A DNA stretch of 64,000 nucleotides from the NCBI RefSeq assembly GCF_958295425.1, contig NC_081145.1, positions 24,461,389-24,525,388 on the forward strand. Direction: 5' to 3'. Below, one piece after another: positions 60,311 to 64,000 of the stretch. Source of the stretch: Solea solea (taxonomy: Eukaryota; Chordata; Actinopteri; Pleuronectiformes; Soleidae). The position numbers and the translations under genes are program-made. Every line of letters starts with the position of its first letter. Within the stretch, counting starts at the first letter, position 1. The notes below the pieces were generated by a model. It was not told the DNA's origin, ran no database searches, and worked only from the letters and a program-made list of their open reading frames with translations.

Positions 60311-61952
60311 CATAAACAGTGCTGGACTGGCTGGTGCAGCCAAAGCCTCGGTGGTTGGGGGGGAACGGCTGGCTGCTCGACGGACCTGAAGAGGTTCTGC
60401 AAGGTGAAGAACACTCAACTGCGATGTCTGCTATCAAAAGACGGGGAAATCATTTTTCATCACTTTTGATTGTCTCTCTTGCCCTTTTTGTGAAATGTCA
60501 CAGCATGGCTTTGTTGATTGCCACTTTTAGGTACGCGCTCAACATTTCCACCAGGTTTAAAGAAAATATGTCTTGTTGTCTCATTTGGACTAAATAAAGC
60601 ATTTCTCCTAACCTTAACCATAATCAGTTCATGCCTAGCCTTAATCTTAATCTACAGCACAACTCAAAGATTAGCTTCAAACTTGGCCAGTTGGTGGACA
60701 CTCAACTACTCAAAGAATTATTGAAACTAAATTAAAAGAAATGCTTGAAACGTAATGGTTTCTATGTCATGTTTCCATGTCATGTTTCCATGTCATGTTT
60801 CCATGTCATGTTTCCATGTCATGTTTCCATGTCATGTTTCCAGGACTTGCTTTTTAAACTTGTTGTGTCCACCAGCTGAGGCGTGCAGTACGACTGAGGA
60901 TGGAGATGAGCCTCTTCACTGCCCCACAGGCTACGAGTGTCACATCATCAACCCGGGAAACCCTGCAGCAGGAATCCCTAACCGGGGCCAGTGCATCAAA
61001 CAACGTGGCAACTCTGGTAAGACACTGATGTAACAGCTGACTGATCATTGTAACACAGCTTTGAAAACACATCATTTCCTACCCTCATCTTGCAACAACA
61101 GATCCTTCTGTCAGTCTGATCAAAAACCACGGGGGTCTGGCCTGGTTCTTCTAAAAATATCTTCAAACCTGCAGTATCCCGACAAAATAAACAAGATATT
61201 AAAGTAGTCAGTGTTGGATAATGTATCCTGAGACACAACAACTATCCACCATTTTCACTTTTTTTAAGAAAACAAGAAGAGACAGGTTCCCTCACATATT
61301 GTCTTTATAAATATTGCCTGGTATGTACATTTGAATAGCATTTGAAAGTATTGCATGATGGGATTGCATGACATCAGCTACAGGAGACCCAGATCACATT
61401 TATTACTTTATTTCAAGACACTTTAATAAGGCTGAGACTGTAGTTGGCATAAAGGGGAAAGACAAAGGACAGGATCAAATATCCGGCAGTCAGACTAATA
61501 AAAGGAATAAATCATCAAAGTACAATCTCCTTGTCGTAAGAGCAACTAGAAGGTCTTTGGGGGAGTGAATGCCTCGTCTGAAACAAAGTAAAAAAACACA
61601 AGAAACTATTGCTGGATCTTCAGAAATGTCCTGTAAATCAGTTCAGTTGTTTGTCAGTAATCCTGCTGACAGACTAAGAGAATACAGTAGAATATCTTTA
61701 TTTTTATTTCCAGATGGTCGCAGCTTGAGGCACAAATTCTTTAAGGACTACAAGGACTACTTAGGTAAGTGAGGTAATGACAACCACTTCAAAAAACCCC
61801 GCACTCCCTCACGCTGTCTAAATTAAAATGAACCCGCCTGATGTGATGATGCTGTTCTGTTTGTTTGTTTGTTTGTTTGTTGTTGACCGACAGTCACCGG
61901 CTCAAACAATGCAGTAGGCTACGAAAAACATCAACACAAGCACCTGGGATGA
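48723..61952 (+). CDS. wfdc1: Wfdc1 (ps20), secreted WAP-domain protein; join(48723..48821,59421..59616,60320..60403,60876..61016,61714..61764,61894..61952)
   Basis: Six exons join in frame to 209 residues (human about 220). A signal peptide with core VVLLLLLSLLVLS at 5-17 precedes a basic RRIRKR at 23-28. The WAP domain spans 52-90 with all eight cysteines (52, 64, 69, 75, 81, 82, 86, 90) in the four-disulfide spacing and the run CCYNGCIYACLE. Next comes LDWLVQPKPRWLGGNGWLLD at 100-119, nearly invariant in vertebrate WFDC1, then a second Cys segment (130, 142, 148, 166), a basic tail GRSLRHKFFKDYKDY and a His-rich end. Known: ps20 is an extracellular, growth-modulating stromal protein; WAP folds often inhibit serine proteases, but inhibition by WFDC1 is not certain. 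The ATG has A at -3, and an in-frame stop lies upstream at 48519. Confidence 0.96.
49345..49402. repeat. Dispersed repeat C, copy 2
   Basis: CTGCAGTCTCACCATTAGAT and GTCTCTAGTTCCTAAACATGG parallel 41410-41455. Confidence 0.5.
52199..52219. repeat. (AT)10 microsatellite
   Basis: Pure AT run. Confidence 0.93.
52340..52555 (+). repeat. Dispersed repeat D (ATCATTAGTTGCAGCCCT), copy 1
   Basis: TTTTCTGGTTTCTTTGATCC, TTTGGTTTGTGGACAAATAC, AGAAACATTGATCAACATTT and the right end AATCATTAGTTGCAGCCCT are the familiar phrases of a teleost DNA-element family. The second copy at 59801-60013 keeps both ends. Confidence 0.7.
53072..53637 (+). mobile_element. hAT-like non-autonomous element B, copy with nested insertion
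   Basis: The left end CCATGGTTCTCAAACT and the complement of the right end AGTTGGAGAACCTCTG match at 12 of 16. The 8-base flanks GTCCAAAC and TTCTAAAC agree at 5 of 8, which could be an aged hAT-type target duplication. The palindromic core GTACCACCAGTGGTACGCAA is shared with copies at 35130, 41580 and 59270. A SINE-like unit has inserted at 53131. Confidence 0.72.
53131..53363 (+). mobile_element. SINE-like retroposon nested in element B
   Basis: It is bounded by a perfect 11-bp target duplication, CCGTCTGGTGG, at 53120-53130 and 53364-53374. The body (ATCATCTACCGCTTTATCCT, GGCGGGGTACACCCTGGACA, GCCAGTCCATCGCAGGGCCA, ACCATTCACTCTCACACTCA) is an abundant teleost repeat, here missing part of its middle. 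The apparent 105-110 aa frames across it are not genes. Confidence 0.82.
57620..57835 (+). repeat. Decayed teleost repeat, second copy of the 34705 family
   Basis: CAACCTGTCTAGGCAGATC, GAGTCTGGTTCTGTCAGAGG, TTCTTCCTGTTAAAA, CAGTGCCTTGAGATAAGATA and GTTGTGATTTGG follow the family's usual order. Confidence 0.7.
58130..58900. other. Unidentified segment within wfdc1 intron 1
   Basis: It includes the longest otherwise unexplained minus-strand frame in the intron (58139-58561, 140 codons), Leu/His/Gln-rich with no start context or motif I know. The base texture differs from its surroundings and could be an old element, but no ends were found. Confidence 0.25.
59237..59322 (-). mobile_element. hAT-like element B, short fragment
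   Basis: GATTTTCCTCCAAGTACCGC, ACCACTGGCGGTACACGTAC and CACAGTTTGAGAACTG. It lies about 100 bp upstream of wfdc1 exon 2. Confidence 0.65.
59421..59616 (+). CDS. wfdc1: wfdc1 coding exon 2 (residues 34-98): WAP domain
   Basis: Starts after TGTCCCCCAG with DYEYPNHPQS. It contains all eight WAP cysteines and ends VQPPP plus one base of the next codon at donor CCAG|GTCAGC (phase 1). It is strongly GC-rich against the intron. Confidence 0.96.
59801..60013 (+). repeat. Dispersed repeat D, copy 2 (in wfdc1 intron 2)
   Basis: The left end AGGGGTGCAATGATTA and right end TAATCATTAATTGCAGCCCT are inverted counterparts, and the interior TTTTTCTGCTTCCTATATGTG matches the family. Confidence 0.72.
60283..60310 (+). 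repeat. wfdc1: (TG)14 tract at the wfdc1 exon 3 splice acceptor
   Basis: The TG run ends 9 bases before the exon and stands where the polypyrimidine tract should be; only CATAAACAG separates it from the exon. Confidence 0.9.
60320..60403 (+). CDS. wfdc1: wfdc1 coding exon 3 (residues 99-126)
   Basis: Encodes the hallmark VLDWLVQPKPRWLGGN then GWLLDGPEEVLQ. Phase 1 at both ends; donor CAAG|GTGAAG. Confidence 0.95.
60761..60843. repeat. 13-bp minisatellite CATGTTTCCATGT
   Basis: Five perfect tandem copies (60768-60832) with partial copies on both sides. It ends 32 bp before wfdc1 exon 4, in intron 3. Confidence 0.95.
60876..61016 (+). CDS. wfdc1: wfdc1 coding exon 4 (residues 127-173)
   Basis: Acceptor GTGTCCACCAG. 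Encodes AEACSTTEDGDEPLHC, then GYECHI and GIPNRGQCIKQ; the human match runs almost without gaps. Donor TCTG|GTAAGA, phase 1. Confidence 0.96.
61714..61764 (+). CDS. wfdc1: wfdc1 coding exon 5 (residues 174-190)
   Basis: Only 51 nt, after TTTTTATTTCCAG. Encodes DGRSLRHKFFKDYKDYL; the human protein has DGRILRHKLYKEYPE. Donor TTAG|GTAAGT, phase 1. Confidence 0.93.
61857..61881. repeat. (TTTG)n microsatellite in wfdc1 intron 5
   Basis: About six TTTG units forming the U-rich part of the exon 6 acceptor; the whole intron is only 129 bp. Confidence 0.9.
61894..61952 (+). CDS. wfdc1: wfdc1 coding exon 6 (residues 191-209 and stop)
   Basis: Acceptor GTTGACCGACAG. Encodes VTGSNNAVGYEKHQHKHLG and TGA at 61950-61952. 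The His/Lys/Gln-rich end parallels the human QQKHFQ ending, but the sequence is poorly conserved, so this exon is less certain than the others. Confidence 0.8.
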
Positions 61953-63050
61953 AGTAGGTTTTCAATGTTGTATCATTCTTTTTTTTATTTTCAGCTCCTT
62001 TAAAAACAAAACCTAATGTTTTTCTTTTCTATTCTGTCAGTTCAACCATGACCTCAGCCTCAGCTACGACCATAACTCAACCTCAGACATCAGCTCATCT
62101 CCCCCTGGAACCAGGATCAGATCTCAAATTTCCATTGACCTACAGCTGCTACCTCCTCTCACCTTCAGTACACAGCCAAAGAAATAATTGTGTTTTTGTT
62201 TTATTGTCTCTCTGTATGGTCGTGAAAGAAAGAAGCAAAGGGATGTAGATGGTGAAGCAGAGGAAGAGCGAGCAGGGTGTGTGTTCTCATCATAAATCTC
62301 AAAGAATGTTTGGAAACCTTGCCATTTTCACATTTCTTCACGGCCCTCTCTCTCTCCCTCTTCAACCCCTCTTATTCTCGCACACGGACAAACTTGGACG
62401 CTGGTCAGCCGAGAAAATCAAAACCACATGGCTCTGTTTCTCATTCACCGCAGCACGCTATTCACATTTTCTGCAAATCTGGAAGGATTTACAAGACAAA
62501 TGCGAGAAACCGCGGCTGCAACGGCGGCATCAGCTGAATAAAACCCAAATGTGAACGTGAGATTCTGTCAATTCAACGGAATCAAGTGTGTATGGACTGT
62601 GTGTCAGATTTGCATTGGAAAACAAGAGTGAATCAAGAGGAAATAGTTAATTCAGACAGATTCTCCACCTACGACGAAAGCCCACATTTAAATAAACACA
62701 CACACACACACACGGCGAGTGTTTGGTGCTGGAAAGATCCATACTATAAAATATCTGCAGTGCTGATGGTTATAGAAGCTACTTATATTGTTCATGTGCA
62801 CATCCATCAGTTTTATGTCTATTGCATTATTGCAGCATAAAGAAAGAGAGTTCTTTTTCAAGCTTGACTTTTCTCCACGTAAGTCGTAACTTTGTAAACT
62901 CAACTAAAAACGGTGCTCACTTTCATAACGGAAGAATAAACAGGTCACATATGCAGCGATAAGCTGTGAACACACTAGCAGAACTAAACTGATGTTTAAA
63001 TGTTGGTGTGTGCCTCGTTTATTCGGAATAAACTATCATTGTCAACATTG
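61953..63050 (+). other. wfdc1: Probable wfdc1 3' UTR with several poly(A) signals
   Basis: AATAAA occurs at 62537-62542, 62691-62696, 62935-62940 and 63027-63032; any could be used. A (CA)n lies near 62697-62713. Short ORFs here have no support. Confidence 0.5.
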
Positions 63051-63129
63051 CTGCTGAGTTTCCAGACTGGTTTTTCCTCTATTTCTCTTTCACACATCTC
63101 CATCCAGTAACTAAGTTTGTGAGTAAGTG

Positions 63130-63470
63130 CTTTTGCCAGAATAACTTTCAATATCTGGCAGTTATCTACAATTTACTGCATGTTAAAATAGTGTATTGAC
63201 AATTTAAAATGAAGAACAACCAAAAGTTTTATTGAGAAAACAACATACAAACACCAGATTTTGTGTGTTAAATTTGAAATTTGAACAGTATACTATGTTT
63301 AAAACAACATTTGTTTGAGTCTTTGTCAAAAACAGGGTCAAAAAATGGACATGCGTTTTTCCAACTCTCAACTTTCTGGTGACAAAGACAGTGATTCGCC
63401 AACAAAAACCATTATATTGTATTTTATTTGCTGTCATTTCTGCCCCCAATGATCTCACATGTTGTGCCTG
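63130..63470 (+). repeat. Dispersed repeat family A, copy 3
   Basis: CAATATCTGGCAGTTAT, ATTTACTGCATGTTAAAATA, AACACCAGATTTTGTG and GTTTGAGTCTTTGTC run in the same order as at 7660-7860. Confidence 0.75.
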
Positions 63471-64000
63471 ACGATGATGATGATGGGTTCAGAGACGATG
63501 CATACGTGACACGTCTCTGTCCTGAGAGGCCGGTGTATGTTTTCAGTGCAGTTGCAAACTCAGAGTCATTAGGTTTGGCACAAAATCCTTTATAAAAGAT
63601 TCATGGTGAGTCCATTAAAGGTGTTTCACTGAAGGGGTCATCCTCCCTGTCTCATATTCAGCCTTTTCATGCACAAATCACAGGCAGGAAATACTCATTA
63701 TTTCTTATCAGTCTTTGAAGGGGAAGTTAAAGTTGAGGTAAAGGAAGCTGGAATGCAACATTACAAACAGCAGCTGCTGTAAAACACCAAAGAAGAGGAA
63801 GAAGATATTATTTATTTATGTTAACAACTTGTTTATTTCTTCATATAAAAGCTCTTTTGAATCCTTGTTTCCATTTAAAGGAACTAAAACAAATAAGATG
63901 GTGGTTGATATTTGTGTGGCTGTAAAGGAGATACATTTCATTTCATTTCATTTATTCCCAACAATTCTCAGCTACTTTGTCCATTAAACACAAATGTATT
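63471..64000. other. Downstream flank, nothing recognised
   Basis: A short GATGAT run near 63473-63483 and an (ATTTC)n run near 63935-63952 are the only structures seen. Confidence 0.5.

Noticed and set aside
1..64000. CRISPR array, operon or prokaryotic mobile system
   Set aside because: Introns, TATA/poly(A) signals and fish repeats show vertebrate nuclear DNA; no spaced identical repeats of CRISPR type exist.

Overview
This window is vertebrate nuclear DNA, almost certainly from a ray-finned (teleost) fish. Two intron-containing genes are readable, both on the + strand: kcng4 (a Kv6.4-type silent potassium-channel subunit) and wfdc1 (a secreted WAP four-disulfide-core protein, ps20). Their adjacency matches the KCNG4-WFDC1 neighbourhood known on human chromosome 16q24. 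The non-coding DNA is full of interspersed repeats I recognise as teleost types: hAT-like and Tc1-like relics, a LINE 3' end, a solo LTR, SINE-like pieces and many (TG)n/(CA)n tracts. The species cannot be fixed from the sequence.

Layout. 1-997 holds the first two coding exons of kcng4, separated by a 94-bp intron (the window begins inside or just upstream of the 5' UTR). 998-20022 is a 19-kb intron with no other recognisable gene but many repeats. 20023-20880 is the last kcng4 coding exon, followed by a 3' UTR that probably ends near 21660. 21.7-48.4 kb is intergenic and holds repeats, a LINE fragment (23.7-24.2 kb), a clean solo LTR with target-site duplication (26.4-27.0 kb), a perfect hairpin (28.3 kb) and a decayed exon resembling an SLC16 monocarboxylate transporter (35.4 kb). 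A TATA box at 48477 begins the wfdc1 unit. Its six coding exons lie at 48723-48821, 59421-59616, 60320-60403, 60876-61016, 61714-61764 and 61894-61952. The remaining bases to 64000 are its 3' UTR and flanking repeats.

The two proteins do not form a pathway. Kv6.4 is expected to co-assemble with Kv2-type subunits at the plasma membrane and shift their gating, while WFDC1 is secreted. The gene models join in frame with GT-AG introns: 535 aa for Kcng4 and 209 aa for Wfdc1, each close to the human length as I recall it.

I found no new multi-gene system. The items most worth checking are the extra short kcng4 coding intron, the frameshifted SLC16-like exon, the nested retroposon-in-hAT insertion, the solo LTR, the UG-repeat splice acceptor of wfdc1 exon 3, and the uORF in the wfdc1 leader.
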